Shown here: positions 34,896 through 48,325 of the stretch, piece after piece
How the letters are laid out: each line of letters opens with the position of its first letter
Numbering within the stretch: the first letter of the stretch is position 1
NCBI GenBank assembly: GCA_965153455.1
Contig: OZ234499.1
Span: 8,008,515-8,072,514 of the forward strand
Source: Sphagnum compactum
Taxonomy: Eukaryota; Bryophyta; Sphagnopsida; Sphagnales
Reading direction: 5' to 3'
DNA length: 64,000 nt
The notes under the pieces: generated by a model
Database searches by the model: none
What the model was told of the DNA's origin: nothing
Seen by the model: the letters and a program-made list of their open reading frames with translations, nothing else
Position numbers and translations under genes: made by a program

Positions 34896-37800
34896 ATGGC
34901 GAAGTCCAAATCTGCGAAGAAAGTGTTGGACTCTTATACTGTGAAAGGCACACATAAGGTCGTCAAAGGTGAGTTTGCGCCTTTGGTCTTTGAAACTTGG
35001 AAAGTCTTTCTTGGAGAAGATTTTTGAGCAAGGCATTTTGGTATTCTTTTTGGCTCTGGTCAGAGTTATCTATTTTCTCTTTTTGTGATGCGTAAACCGA
35101 CTCAATCTCAAGAGACTCTCAAAACTGCTGACCTTTTGTGTAACTGTGACATGTGTATATATTATCGCCAGCTTTTCTTTTGTGATTGATGAGACTACTG
35201 AAAGGACCCCCACCGCCGTAGTTTCTCTGAATTGCCCCCCCTAACATGCATGCACTACTTCGGGAAGGCAACTGACAAGTTTTTGTAAATTTACATTCTG
35301 AGCCTCAAAGCCTCAAAGCCACAGCCTTCTTTATATGTGTGGCTTTTTCATTCCTTTAGAAGAACAAGAAGCAAAACTGCTGGACTCAGTCACAGCAGTA
35401 AAAATGGCATATTTCAATGCTGAAATTTTGTAGTGTCTGATCAGACTTGAAACAGATGGATTTCTTCATGGCTTGTTACGCACTTGTAGTTTTCTAGAAA
35501 TGCAGCTGAAGTTAAATGCTTGGGTTCTTAGGAGATTCTTGAAAGGAATATTAGGGATTAACATATTCTCTTTGTAGACGTGGAATCAGATATTAGGAAC
35601 CTTGGATGCTGCCTGAAAAACAAAATTCCGTGACCATAGGAACAAATGGTTCAAGACAATAGTAGTCACACAATCTAGACAATAGCATACAAGAACATGA
35701 GATGTGGTGTCGTCAATTAAGGTGTCTCTTTTGGATGGCTTCACGTCAATTCATTATGATCCTCATGAATCTTCAATCCTTCTGTCAGTTGCTTGATGGG
35801 TTTCAAAAAACTTCTCTATATCTGAGGGTCTATGCTTCTTGCAACTTTTTTGTTGCTGAAGTTAATGACTAGATGAGTTACTTTCTTTTGAACATTCTTT
35901 GCAGCAGCAAATAAGCTTTACACTAAGAGATTTTGATAAGATTCTCCATCTCTAAATTAACTGCACTCTAGAAGACTTTTCTGAAGTGTGGAAATCATCG
36001 ACATATTCAACCTCTCAAGTTTTTGAGAGGAAAAGTAGAGACCTTGAGACTACAATCTCTCAATGTTGGTGCAGAGATTGCCTTAGCTGATCATCATACT
36101 TTGAAAGTGGGGATTGGGTTTGCTACTGAGCTGGTTCATGTTATATAGACTGACACACAATTCACATACTGAAGTGATCTCTGATACTCACTGAATTTTA
36201 TAGGTGACAACTTGTTTGTTATGATCTTCTTGAGTCTATGGTTAGTGTTAGCATGCCATGAGGGAGCTAGGGTTTATGAATCTTGATTCAGCTCTTTTGT
36301 TCCTGATGGGACAAATTTTGAAGGGTTGCAAGCTTGGTACCTGGTGTGTTGAGAGCAGGACCATGTTCAGTAGGTTGAGCTATCCCTCTTGTGTTTGCTT
36401 CTATGGCTTATGGATTGCCATACTTTTAGTGGTTGTGTGTTTGGGAACATCTTTGACATGTGCTACAGTCAATTAGTGGCATCTCTGCTTTTTTCTAAGT
36501 ATCATTCTGAATGCCAAAGTTTTAGTGTCTAGCGAGACAATGTAAATCTGACAACATAACTCTCAGGAATCCTTTCTGATCAGACAGTTTCTTTACTTTT
36601 CATTTTCCAAAATGAACAGGTAGTCTATGCTGCTCATCTAACAAAACAGCAGCCTGTGCGTGGCATTCAGTCTGAAAGAGAACTGACAGAAGTCTGCTGA
36701 TTGATGGCAATGAATGCAGTTGGAGACTGCGTCTTAATGCGTGGACAAGATAGTGAAAAGCCTCCCTACGTAGCCAAGATAGAGAAGATAGAGGCTGACA
36801 GCAGGAACAATGTTAAAGTCCGAGTGCGCTGGTACTATCGGCCTGAAGAATCTATGGGAGGCCGTCGGCAATTTCATGGATCCAAAGAGCTGTTTCTCTC
36901 TGACCACTATGACATACAGAGTGCAGACACTATAGAAGGAAAATGCACTGTGCACACCTTCAAGAACTACACCAAGCTTGAAAGTGTTGGGACTGATGAC
37001 TATTTCTGCCGCTTCGAATATAAAGCAGCTACTGGTGGCTTCACCCCTGATCGTGTTGCTGTGTATGTCACACTATGTTGACTTCATCAATGTGTTGTGG
37101 TTGTAGATGTGTTGCTTATCTGTTCTGACATTCTGTTACAGAAGCTTCTGTAACAGAAGGAACTGTTTCATTCTCTCGCATAATTTGCACTAGCAAGCAT
37201 GAGCACTCTGTGTTGCAATGAATACTGACCATGACTTGAACAGATTGTGAACTCCTATTGACAAATGGACTGTTGTTTGTAATGTAGGTACTGTAAATGT
37301 GAGCTTCCCTATAATCCTGATGACCTGATGGTTCAATGTGAGTTCTGCAAGGATTGGTAAGACTCCACATTCCTTATAACCTTTGGTTTGAAAACTGGTC
37401 TCTAGGCCTTGTCTCTGTGGCCACTGGCTTCAGTTATTCAGAAACAACTATGTAAACTGAGAGATGGAGATAATTGGGCAGTTTCAACAGGCTTCATGCT
37501 GACTGCACTCCATTCCACAATTGTTTGATTTTCATCAAGCGTAAGTGATGCAGCATCATGTGTTGAAACGCTGCTCAGATGATCCAAGCCAATGGATTAG
37601 AAGCAATTGGCTTCAATTGATTCAATTTCAGAGCATAGATAAGCCCTGTTGCTTCCAACAGGCTGTACTGTGAATGACACGAAGCTAGTAGTTGTGTCGG
37701 CATTTCAATGCTTTTGACTCCATGGTGGCTCTTGTCTGCAGGTTTCATCCTATTTGCATGAATTTTACACAAGAACAGGTTAAGAAGATGGAGCAGTTTG

Positions 37801-38425
37801 TTTGTCCTGATTGCTCCTCTCAAGCTGGAGACAAAAAGCTGCGACAGTCCTCTCCCAATCCTCCTCCTGACCGACCTGCAAAGGTATGTCAATCCATGCT
37901 GACGATTCATTTCCATCAACCATCTGCGGTACCAGTAACTATGCCACGCTTTTGTTCACTTTGAGTAAAACAGGTCTGTGAAGGATAAGTACCAGTCCTG
38001 CCTTGTGAATAAGACTGAGCCACACATTTGGTTTCAGCAGATGAGGGCTTCTGACCTTGACTCATTCTATTCATTGCATACGTGCAAGGATGCATAGTCT
38101 CATGGAAAATTCACTTCCTGAATGCTTACAAATGCAGGAATTTGAGATTCTATATTGGTGCGCTTGGAATAAGGAGGGACTGCCTATATGGTAGGGGGAA
38201 AGAAGGCTATGTGAAGGAATTCCAATTTAGGAGTCTAGAATGACCCTGCAGCAGTCTAATAGCTTATCCTGAATGTGTCAATTAAGAGGGGTTGTTCATT
38301 TCCTAGGAAGCTTCCATGATTGAAGCTGCAGTAGTCTATGAGTCCCAATCGTGTCATCCAAGAAATTTGAAGGAGTTTTTGTGGTTTCTTATTTGCAGCC
38401 AGAACCAAAACGACGAAAGAGATGA
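34896..38425 (+). CDS. EBS: BAH-PHD histone reader, EBS/SHL type
   Basis: Five exons join in frame to 217 residues: 34,896-34,968; 36,720-37,062; 37,288-37,356; 37,742-37,883; 38,399-38,425. The N-terminus [19 protein letters not shown] matches the family. A BAH domain follows ([54 protein letters not shown]), then a PHD finger with the Cys4-His-Cys3 set ([31 protein letters not shown]) and a basic tail ending KRRKR. In Arabidopsis, EBS and SHL bind H3K27me3 through BAH and H3K4me3 through PHD and restrain flowering. In a non-flowering plant the targets must differ. Arabidopsis proteins are about 230 residues, so this looks complete. EBS and SHL are close paralogues, so the exact name is a family-level choice. 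Intron 1 is long (1,751 bp). Confidence 0.94.
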
Positions 38426-41400
38426 TGGAAGACCAGGACCACCTTGATTAATGGAGCTTGACAGTGATTCCAGGCTTTTTGGTTGCACAGAAAAGATGAT
38501 TGTACTGGAATCAAGCAGGATAGTTTGAAAGAGCAGAAATGTAGATTACGAGCAGGATAATCAGAATGGCAATTGAGATCGCAGCTTGTGGTGATGAACT
38601 TTTACTAAATCGTAGAACCTAAAAAGTTCGTGCCCGTTGATCTCCTAGCAGTCTTGACTTTTGATACGTTATTTTGCATTTTGCCATGCATGCTACAATG
38701 TGTGTGTTCAGGCCACTGGAGCTATGTGCAGTCTAGTTCTATGTTCTGTTGTTGTCTTGACCCTTCTTTTCTTTATCTCACAGTATTAGGCTGGGCTGGT
38801 GCAGAATACAGATTTAAATTGTGTATAAAGTCATAGATATCCAGAGTCTCAATACATGGACGGTGCTTGGTGTAAGACTTATCAGAAAAGCTACACAAAG
38901 TAGCATCTTCTGCATTACCAGAGACTATTTACAACCAGGGGCAGGGATGTGTTTGTTTAGAGAATTCTCTACTCATGGTAATGCTTGAGAACTGCAGACT
39001 ATGCCCATGCACTTTTGATGATCAAATTCTTGAAGATTTTGTGCAGTTAACAGCAGAGAGGTGTTGACAAATCTCATCTGTGTGAAGGGTACTCAAAGCA
39101 GGCTCTTGGCTCAAGCTCTCATCCTCTTTGAACACATGTAAGAGTTTCCTTGGTGAGAGCCAGATGTATGTATGTGTGTGTGCATTTGTATATTTATACA
39201 TCCTTGAACATTGCTTGCTTTGTTGATCATGACCTCTATGATCAGGATGCTAAATTTCTTGATGACATGAAATCCTCAGGTATGGAGCTGAATTACAGTG
39301 ACAGTACACTGATTCATACTTTTTGGCAAGGAAGGGTGGGGTCTGGAATGCTAATGCAAACAGAGGACTGTGTCTGCATACATGGAGAGGAGGAACTGCA
39401 CACCAGACACAAAAAATGCAACTGCATACTTGACAAGCAAAATATTATGGAACACTCTTGTTGCGTCAAGCTGTGGAACTCAGGGAGAGGTTACAATGAT
39501 GGAGCATATATATAGTTATGAAAGTCTTTTACTTGCTATCTGGAAGTAGGACTCATGTTTCTTTGTCCAGAGTTTTGATTGATGTTGCTCACTTATTTCT
39601 CACCTTGAAGTTTGCTGAGTTTTTTTTGGTCCAAGACTCGTCGAGCCTGTAAAGATGTGAAATTGGCATCAGTAGTTGTGTAAGGGCTAGATTGATGTTC
39701 ACTCCTTCTGTTGAAGTCATCAAGGAATGGTTCACTTTTGCAATTGAGGCAGGAAGAATATTGAACCCAAATAAGGTTGTGTTAATTAGGAACCAAAAAT
39801 CCAAACTGTATCTGAAAACCAGTTAATAGCTTATCCTTCAAAAGACAGTAGGTAGAACCCTTCAAGTATTTTGTGTTGAAAGTTCAATGCACTTTGTCCC
39901 AAAGCAAGAAAGAGGTTGGGTTCATTTCATCCCTTCTCCATATTTCCTTACCAAAAACCCATGCCTTGCTTCCATGTTTTCCTTATTTTCCATGTTGATT
40001 TTAAACTATGTACATAGTGTTCTCATTGATTTAGTTCATTTGTAGATGCCATTTTTCATGTTCATTTTCAAGTATGTAGATAGTGTGCCCACTGACTTAG
40101 TTCGTCTGTGGATGTGGTGTTAGTTTTTTTTTCATGGTTGATATGTGGGGTGTGCTATTTTTGCTTTTTCCAATGTAGTCTTTATTCCCTTTATTTTCTC
40201 AAATAACTAACCTAAGAGTTTTTTTTTTGCCCTTTGATTGCTTTTGTGTAGAATGGCAACATTTCATTCAAAAAGAAAGCTTGAGCTCACCATCCTTCTA
40301 GATATCTCTTGAGTTCTATTTATTATTGAAAATTTGTTTATATGTGATGTTTGGCCTCAAGCTTGTGATTGTGCACATTTCAAAAGATGATGCATACGAT
40401 GACAACAACAATGTCACCAAATTTAGTTATCAAGCTTTGATTTGTAGTTCACACTTGAAATAAGGTGGCCAAGAGGTTGTGAATTGCCAATAAACATCAC
40501 TAAATAAATAAATCATCATTATTTACATGGGCCAAGGCCTCAAGATAGAAAAGATGTTAATTTTATGAAAATCTAAATGCACTTATGAAGGGATCAAGGG
40601 CCAAAATGCTTAAGAATATAGCTAGAATTGATGCAAACTAATGATATGAAGCCAACAACCCCAAGAAACATGGTGGAAAAGTTGACAATGAGGTATCAAC
40701 CTTTGGGGATTGTCAAAAGAGCTTGGGACCTACAAGACATTCAAAGACTAACATGTGCACCAAATAGTTATCTAACTCATCCTTTGTAAATCTTTGACAT
40801 TCTTATTATTGATGTTGAGTTGCAAACAAGTTGCACAAGAGCTTGATTGTCAACAACTTGTTTCACACTGATGAACACCACTCACATGTTGCGCTCATGA
40901 ATAATCTTTGAATTTTTTTATTCAAAATCACATAATGATTCCCACACCTATTACTTCTCTTTCTAAGAATCCAACAACATAGACAACTTGCAAATCGAAT
41001 CCCACATGAAGGTGTAATGAATTTCCTCAAGAAATTCAAATTTCATTTTCAATTTGAAAATTAATTGATTATGAAATCATGGAACACTTAAAGGTCATGC
41101 ATTGTTGTGAGTTGAATTTTGACCCATGTTCAATTGTTATAGGACAAATTTGTGCACTCCAAATCCTAATCGAATATTAAATCTTGTTTCCCCACTAGAA
41201 CATTCTGAGCTAATTACCCTAATGTGCCAAATCATCGACTTTCAAAGAGCACATCATGAGTGGTTTGAGGGTGTTTGCTTTTTTTCGATTGCCTGACGCT
41301 TCATTTTATTACGCATTACTTAGATTCATCTTTCATCTTTGAGTTGCTATGCTACCAAAGTGCTTCCTTTGGCCTCACTTAGTGGGCCAAGATATGTGTG

Positions 41401-43910
41401 ATCTAATTATGTTTGTTGGGCCTTGTTTCCATAGGGGATAAAGACTATTGCATCAGCAAGAAATTTTCAACTTTCACTTTAAGTTAACCAGTTTCACACT
41501 GGCAAAAGATGGTTTTTTTGTGGGATGAAGGTTGACGAATTAAAGTTACGAGGGATTTAAAATGTCCAATTTAATATGCTCTTCCCTTAGGCCCCCCCCC
41601 CCCCACACCTCCTTTCTTCAAATTTGCATCAATCTTGGGGGAACTGAATGCACCTAAGGCACACATACTAGCTTGTTGCATTGTACCACCAGTTCATGTT
41701 TTCCTTCTCCCTTCCTTATACTCAAAAGAATTGAACATGCAGTAAAGCAGTGAACACCCAGTTATTAGATGGTGCCCAATCTCTAAGGTTTAAGGTTTTG
41801 TAGTCTTTGCAACCAAAGAGGTTTCAATTGTTGGTAGTTCAATTAGGTAGGGTGTAACCATTAAGTCCATTCAAGATGCATCAGGGGTAGAAGTCCAATT
41901 CTCCCACCTAATAAATTTACATCTTTGCATGGTTGCATGCTAGTGCCTTTCTCTAGCATTTGTGTGCATGAAACTTATGGTTTTTGCTAAGTTCTCTATC
42001 ACACAAAGCTCTTATAGAAGGTAAAATGAGGAAAGGTGTTTTGGTGTTTGGATATATTGCTTAAAAGCAAGTTGGTTTGTCTTTATGTAGATTTTAAGTA
42101 GCATTGGATCAGTTGGAAGAAGGTTGGCATTGGGCCAAAAGGGATCTATTACATCATATAAGTTGTTGGCCAAGTTTGTTCAACTGCTTATCATGTAAGA
42201 AGTATTGTATTTGGGTTGGTTTGTAAGGTGTAAACCCCAGTAATAGTGTAAACAATAATGTATGTTGCAATTCTTTTGAGGGTTATGAGGTTTAGGGCCA
42301 TATTTGCAATTGGTCACCAAGAAGATCGGCTTGTTGGGTTGTGTTGGGTTTAGTGACTTTTGGTTGTTTAACTGGTGTAGCAGTAGGTTTGATTTGCTAA
42401 AAGGACACTATAAAATATGGTATTAGGTTTAGAACCATATTGGGGATTTGATGAGCAACGAATGAACACAATGGGTTGGTTGGGTGTAGATGATTTGTGG
42501 TTGTGCAACTGGTGTGTTGTTTGCCCTTGAGAAGGTCACTTATTGGTATTTGAGTTGTCCATTCTTGTTTTGTACTAGGTGCTACCAATCTTTTGTGTGA
42601 TTCATTAATATGCTTGTGAAGCATGCATATGTAGTTGTTCAATTGATATTATTCAAATATCAAAAACCTTATTTAAGAACATAAGTTGAAAAGTCCATGT
42701 GATGAATGTAGGTGAAGAAAACCCATTTAAGGATTGTTTTATCAAGAGATAACAGTTTAATTCACAAGCTTGCATAAGGGCCAATTTCAAATCATGCGAA
42801 TTTTTTCATTGCAATTTTATGGACATCTAGGAATGCAATGTAAAATATTTATTTAACCTAGAGAATCGTTGATTTGTCTTGAAAATGCTTGGTTTCAAGT
42901 GTTATAATTGAATTAATGAACTTTGGACCTCCCTTTTGACATCTTCAATCTTGAAGTAACATGAATTCTCAACTTTCAACATAAAATTAACTTATTGTGT
43001 CAATGAGATTGGTTTCCAATAGAACTTTTTACTGATTTATAATGTACCTCATGAGGATGATAGGATGCAAGGTTTTATAGGTAGACTTATTGAATGATAC
43101 ATGGCTGTTCCATGATCACATCGTGTATACCATTAAATTTATAGTTTTTTTTATCAAAACCAAAGTTGATATATGCAATCCCATCATTCATAGATAGTAC
43201 AATGCTTTGGGTTCATTTCATGGAACTTACTACCTCTTTTCTTTGTTCTTGTTGACCCATGCTGACTTTTTTCATAAGTTTATTTCCAATGCCATTTTAT
43301 TTGACATGATGTCCAATTATAAAACTAAAAATAGTTGGGAGTAGCATAAACATTCAACAACTAGTTACTAAACACAACTACTACAGTTGCTATTGTATTA
43401 CCAAAACATGATTGGAAAATGATTAAATGGTAGTCGAAATTCATGTGCAACCATAGAATTTTTGGAATGATGTTTATGAATTTGGAAAAAATTACTTGGC
43501 CTAAAGGATAATTAGTTTTATGAGTGTTGATTCTCTCTACCCGATATAATGGGGTATATTATTGGAATTTTTTTTGATATGCGATGAATGCTTTGGTGGA
43601 ATTATCCATGTTCATGGTTTAGGAATGTATGGAAATGCAACAACTTTAAAGCAATTAGCAAATTGACTCGATTCTAATAACAGTTACAAGGAGATTAAGA
43701 AACATTATTGTTGTTCCCCATCAATCCACCACACATCATTGTGTTTCCAACTTCTGAAAATAATCCAGGTATTGTAAGGTATTTGGGGTCCAACTTTGAA
43801 TTTGTCTATAGTTTACAAATCTTGGGACTATAGTGTCTTGTCACCAATTTCCAATTTTTACCTCATAAAATTAACAAAAAATTTCAAAATGTTCTTTTTA
43901 AAGTGGTAAT
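38426..43910. other. Intergenic DNA: EBS 3' flank and transposon-like sequence
   Basis: The first few hundred bases are probably EBS 3' UTR. From about 39.9 kb the sequence is low in coding signal. A diverged 66-bp tandem duplication lies at 39,991-40,118 and a 13-base C run at 41,592-41,604. The right end (about 43,000-43,910) may hold the decayed Rep part of the Helentron-like element, but no HUH motif could be identified. Confidence 0.45.
39991..40118. repeat. Diverged 66-bp tandem duplication
   Basis: CATGTTGATTTTAAACTATG... and CATGTTCATTTTCAAGTATG... continue in parallel through AGTGTTCTCATTGA / AGTGTGCCCACTGA and TTAGTTC to GTAGATG / GTGGATG. Confidence 0.75.
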
Positions 43911-46690
43911 ATGCTAGAATTGCTTCCAAGTGTGAGCAAGAAAAGAGGTGCATTACGTAATTTGTCTCCAACTTCAAACATCTATTGTAACTCAATGTTC
44001 AATAAATACCAAACACAACCTCAATCTTTGGACCACATTTCTCTAGTAGAATTCATTGCTAAACATAACATTAAAAATCATAAAAAATATAAGCATAGTG
44101 AAATTATCCATTGGGTGTCATTTAATTTACATAAAGACCCTGAAAATCATTATAAAACACTATTGTTATTGTTCAAATTTTTTTGTGAAATAGAAAAAAA
44201 TTTGAAAAAAATTGTGTTTCATGGAATGACGTGTACATCAATTAAAAAAATGATGTTAAAAAAACCCCCAAAACATTGTACATAATTTTAATCAAAATGG
44301 TGATTGTAATAATGAATGACATAATTTGTAATCACAAATACACAAAAAGAAATGAAATAAATGGATGGGAAAATATTTTTTCAAACAAAATAATCACTAA
44401 TGCAAGTAATCCAAAGAAAAATCCGTCACTTAATATTAAAAATTTGAACCATATGATTTAAAATATGAAAATAACACAAAATCAAAAGATAAATATTTGA
44501 AAAAATATTAACTACATATATTGATTCCAACAATGTTGATGAATGTTTACCATACAAATTATTCTCAACAGAAATGTGAAAATTTAATAATGAACATCAA
44601 TGATTTGTTGATGACATTCTTTTTAGAAAGAAAAAACACCCATCAAATCCTTTAAGCATTTTCCTCACTAGAGGCGCAAGAATAGGGAAAACATTCACAT
44701 TAATGTGCATCATTCAAAACATGTTACAATATTACATACGCAAAACCTTTAATTTCGACCCTTTGAAACCAATGGTAATGAAATTGACATACACAAGAAA
44801 AGCAACAAATATTAATGATACCATGATACATTACGCACTTACAATCCCAATAAATAAAAATTCAATGAATTAAAGCATTAAATGATGAAAGACATGATAT
44901 TTTAATTAAAACATATATTCAATTACAACTTATTAATAATAGATGATTAAAATTTATTGGTAACAAAATGTTGTCATTCCTTGACTGTAGATTACGAGTA
45001 ATAAAACAAGTTCATGATGATTTCATGGCTGGTTTAGATGTCATTATGTCATGTGATTTCTACAAAGTTCCATTGGTTTGAAATTCATGGATTTTTAGAC
45101 CAAAATTGAATGGACTTAACATTCTTGGAACAAAATTTTGGAATGAACATGTAAAATGTTATGAATTGAAACAAATCATGTGACAAAACGATACAAATTT
45201 CATTAACATTTTAAACCGATTTCAAATAACTTAAAAAACTCATAATAACATAAACTTCATTAACCAAATTTGTTTGAAAATGCCACCAATAGATACCACC
45301 TTGCCATATTTGTTTTTTATGAATGCTAAAACAACTGAACATAATAAAAACACATTTCAAAACACACTAGGAGAAACATTCGAGTTTGTAACATAAGACA
45401 TTCATTTAGACACATGTCTTGTTCACTTTCAACTATTAGATCTCCCCAACCAAACACTTGGACTCCATCATGAACTATTTTTTAAAAGACATATGTTAAT
45501 GGAACCATGTGTTGGAAATTATTGCACATTAGATGGTGTTGATAATGGTGTTAATGAAACATTTGAAGAATGTACAAAAAATGTTTCAAAACCTTTGATA
45601 TGGATCAATTGCCATAATCTTTGCATTGTATTCAACACTAGGTTAGAAAATTCACACATATACAAAGAATTCCCTACACTTAACAAGAATTGGACACCCA
45701 TTGAAGAAAAAATCATTAAAATACAAATAGGTAACAACCCGTCTCATATATCACGAGAATCCAATTTCCTGTCCAATTAGCAATAGGACACATTATACAC
45801 CGTGCACAAGGTTTAACCCTTGAACTTTAGCATTTGACCCTACCGGTGTAACAAAACATGGTTTGATATATACAACACTATCTCGAATTCATTCCAAAGA
45901 AAATTTATATATATAGTGTCTCCATTGTCAATTAATTTTTTTCAAGTAGATCCTATTATTGAACAAGAAATGTATCGACTCCAAACAATTGCACAATACG
46001 AATTAACATTCCCATAAATCTTATCATGAAGAATTCACAGTTATACAATCCTTGAATACCCATTATTTAAAATTGCACTTTTGTGATGTCCTTGTAGATC
46101 TAAATTTGTTGGCATCAAACATTTTTTGCTAAAGTAAAAAAGATTCAAACAAATAACAAGCTATACCTTGCAATATCAAAAAAGTTCAACATCATTTCAT
46201 GTTATGACAAACATGGAACTATGGTACTATACGACAAAATGGTAATTTTGACATAAACAAATTTGTTGACAAATGCTGGTGTTAAATTTATTATTGTTCT
46301 TTTCAATGGCAACACATGAGAAGCACTATATTTACTTGTAGTTTACAAGCCACCTAAAATGTTAGAAAAATATTTCTATTGCATACTAAAAACCATCATT
46401 AAACAAATGCTTCACAACGTTCCAACAATCATCATAGGAGATTTCAATGTTGATATTTTAACAAAAAATGTCAATTCACAACATTACGTAATTTGATGAA
46501 TACACAAAAATTCAAACTTCTATTCTATGAATACACAACCATTAATAAAACATACATAGACCACATATGGACAAATGCATCAACACAACAATGTCATTTA
46601 GGATCTACTCAAGCTTACTAGTCAGACAATAAACTTGTTTACATCACATTTAAATTACCAAACTATGTGCCTTGTTTCATTACCCAACAA
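43911..46690 (+). mobile_element. Decayed Helentron-like element: Helitron helicase plus endonuclease
   Basis: Plus-strand fragments follow the order of an autonomous Helitron polyprotein's second half. 43,911-44,280: the conserved region between Rep and helicase (LVEFIAKHNIK, IIHWVSFNLHKDPENHYKT, LLLLFKFF). 44,650-46,010: PIF1 helicase (Walker A region FLTRGARIGKTFTL, then MSCDFYKVPLV for the usual VGDFYQLPPV, then CYELKQIM). 46,190-46,690: an exonuclease-endonuclease-phosphatase domain (YKPPKMLEKYF, PTIIIGDFNVDIL, TTINKTYIDHIWTNASTQQC). Rolling-circle Helitrons with a C-terminal endonuclease are the Helentron/Helitron2 group. Many stops and frameshifts mark it as dead. The Rep (HUH) domain and the terminal hairpin were not found. 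Confidence 0.8.
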
Positions 46691-47330
46691 ATTTGTTCAC
46701 ATACATCTAAACAATAGTTTCAATTTTTTTCATAAAGGTTCATTTTTGCTAAAATGAGCCAAATGTGCCCATGTGAATGAATCCTTGTGACCACTCCATA
46801 ATCTAATTAAGGTGGTCCTTCAAGGAGTCCATTACCCAACAAAAAACACGTCTTATGACACATCAAAAGTGATTTTCAGTACTCCATATTTATTACATTC
46901 ATTTAAATTTTTTTCCAAATGTTTCGATATTGTATAAAAGACAAATTCATTCACAAATTTCAAAATCAATTGATTTAACACTACAAACAATGAAAAATTC
47001 AAACATTCATTACGATGGAGGTGGCTCGGTACATAAGATACCATCGTTGTGTACCTAGTTGTCAATAGATAGGACATTAGAAAAGATTTTGAATGCTTTC
47101 AAAATATACAATCAATGTTCTTGATTTTTGAATTTCCAGCAAATTTATGAAATAAATTCTTTAAAATTTTTTTTTTCGAAAAATACTTTAAGTAGTAACT
47201 ACACATGTTGCCTACCATTACAATAATCATTACTTAAAGATGAATGAAATCTGAAAGTCATCCAACCTACGGATGGGGAGCCTCCACGTGGAAAAACACT
47301 GAAATAAAAACAAAAATAAATAAACTACGA
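46691..47330. other. AT-rich spacer
   Basis: AT-rich DNA right of the Helentron remnant. No gene or clear element end was identified. Confidence 0.45.
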
Positions 47331-47530
47331 GGCTCGGAGACAAGCCTGGTTTCCGAACCACGAGAAAGCGACGTGCTCCCGAGGCTCAGAAGAGACCCCT
47401 CGGCGGCTCGGGGCGATGGCAGTCTCACCGTTACCGCACTCTTCCACCGAAATGTGCAGCAAGGGAGCGATGGGGATTCGAGCGCAGCCCACGCCCAATG
47501 CAGGTCAGAAAGACGAGAATATTTGGTTTT
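47331..47530 (+). other. GC-rich islet with overlapping open frames, function unknown
   Basis: Within AT-rich surroundings, 47,331-47,530 is distinctly GC-rich and open in two plus-strand frames (about 47,244-47,828 and 47,416-47,805). Neither translation resembles a known family. It could be a first exon or leader of an unrecognised gene, a captured gene piece, or a CpG-rich regulatory patch upstream of the PDI gene. Confidence 0.3.
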
Positions 47531-47996
47531 CCTATTTTCAGGGAAACGAAGGGGGGATAAGAAGAGTAAGAAACTTTTGTTGGGTGTCTCCTTTTGTGAG
47601 AAGTTCCAGAGGGGTGAAGAGAAACTCCGGTGGATGCTTGCTAGGCTTTGTGTTCGGTGCTTCTATGGCTCAAGAACAAGATGTAGGTATTTCTTCTTCC
47701 TCTCGATGGACCAAACAAAAAAAAGGAAAAACCAAGAGAAGCTCATGTACTACCTACAGTTTAATACTGAAGAACAATTCACGATTCAATTGTTTTACTA
47801 CCTAATGAAACCTGATGTACAATCTTGATAATTCATACCCAACAAGTCTAAATTTGGCGATCAGAATCCCCCAACAAAATACCGATTCTGTCGCCAGCCA
47901 GTTTGAAAAAATCAAATTGACCACGTTCCGAAATTTTGCCACCAAAAAGAAAAGAAAAGATACATTTGTTATTATTTATTTAGCTACTTGGCAAGT

Positions 47997-48080
47997 CCAC
48001 GTGTTATTACCGTGTGTCCTTTTCTAATTGGCAATCCAGGTCCACATCGACTTAACTGGGCTCTTTCATTCCAATTGGTC
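47997..48080 (+). promoter_or_regulatory. G-box and CCAAT/ATTGG elements upstream of PDI
   Basis: CCACGTG lies at 47,997-48,003. ATTGG words follow near 48,037, and CCAATTGG near 48,073, about 250-330 bp before the PDI start codon. In plants, ER-stress elements combine CCACG/CACG with CCAAT/ATTGG and are bound by bZIP17/28/60 with NF-Y. The spacing seen (CGTG-N12-ATTGG) is not the canonical N10, so this is suggestive only. Confidence 0.3.
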
Positions 48081-48325
48081 GAATGGCGAATTGTTAATCA
48101 CACCGTAAACTCAGGTTATTACGAAGTAAACAGCTTTCCTGCCGTCCGATCTGGAGTGAAACCAATCGAGACCGTAGAAGCAGTGTTGCTTTCTATGAGT
48201 TCTGCCTGCGCGAGGGGTTTTGCTTCTGTTCGCCATCGCTCGCGCGCAAACACCATTTCTCGCTCGCTCGCTCGCTCGCAAGCACGTTTGTTGCAAAAAT
48301 AGGAGGAAAAACACAAAAAGAGGGC

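Noticed and set aside
38630-39515. Short Cys/Leu-rich open frames after EBS
   Set aside because: No conserved motif, no splice logic; probably 3' UTR and intergenic sequence.
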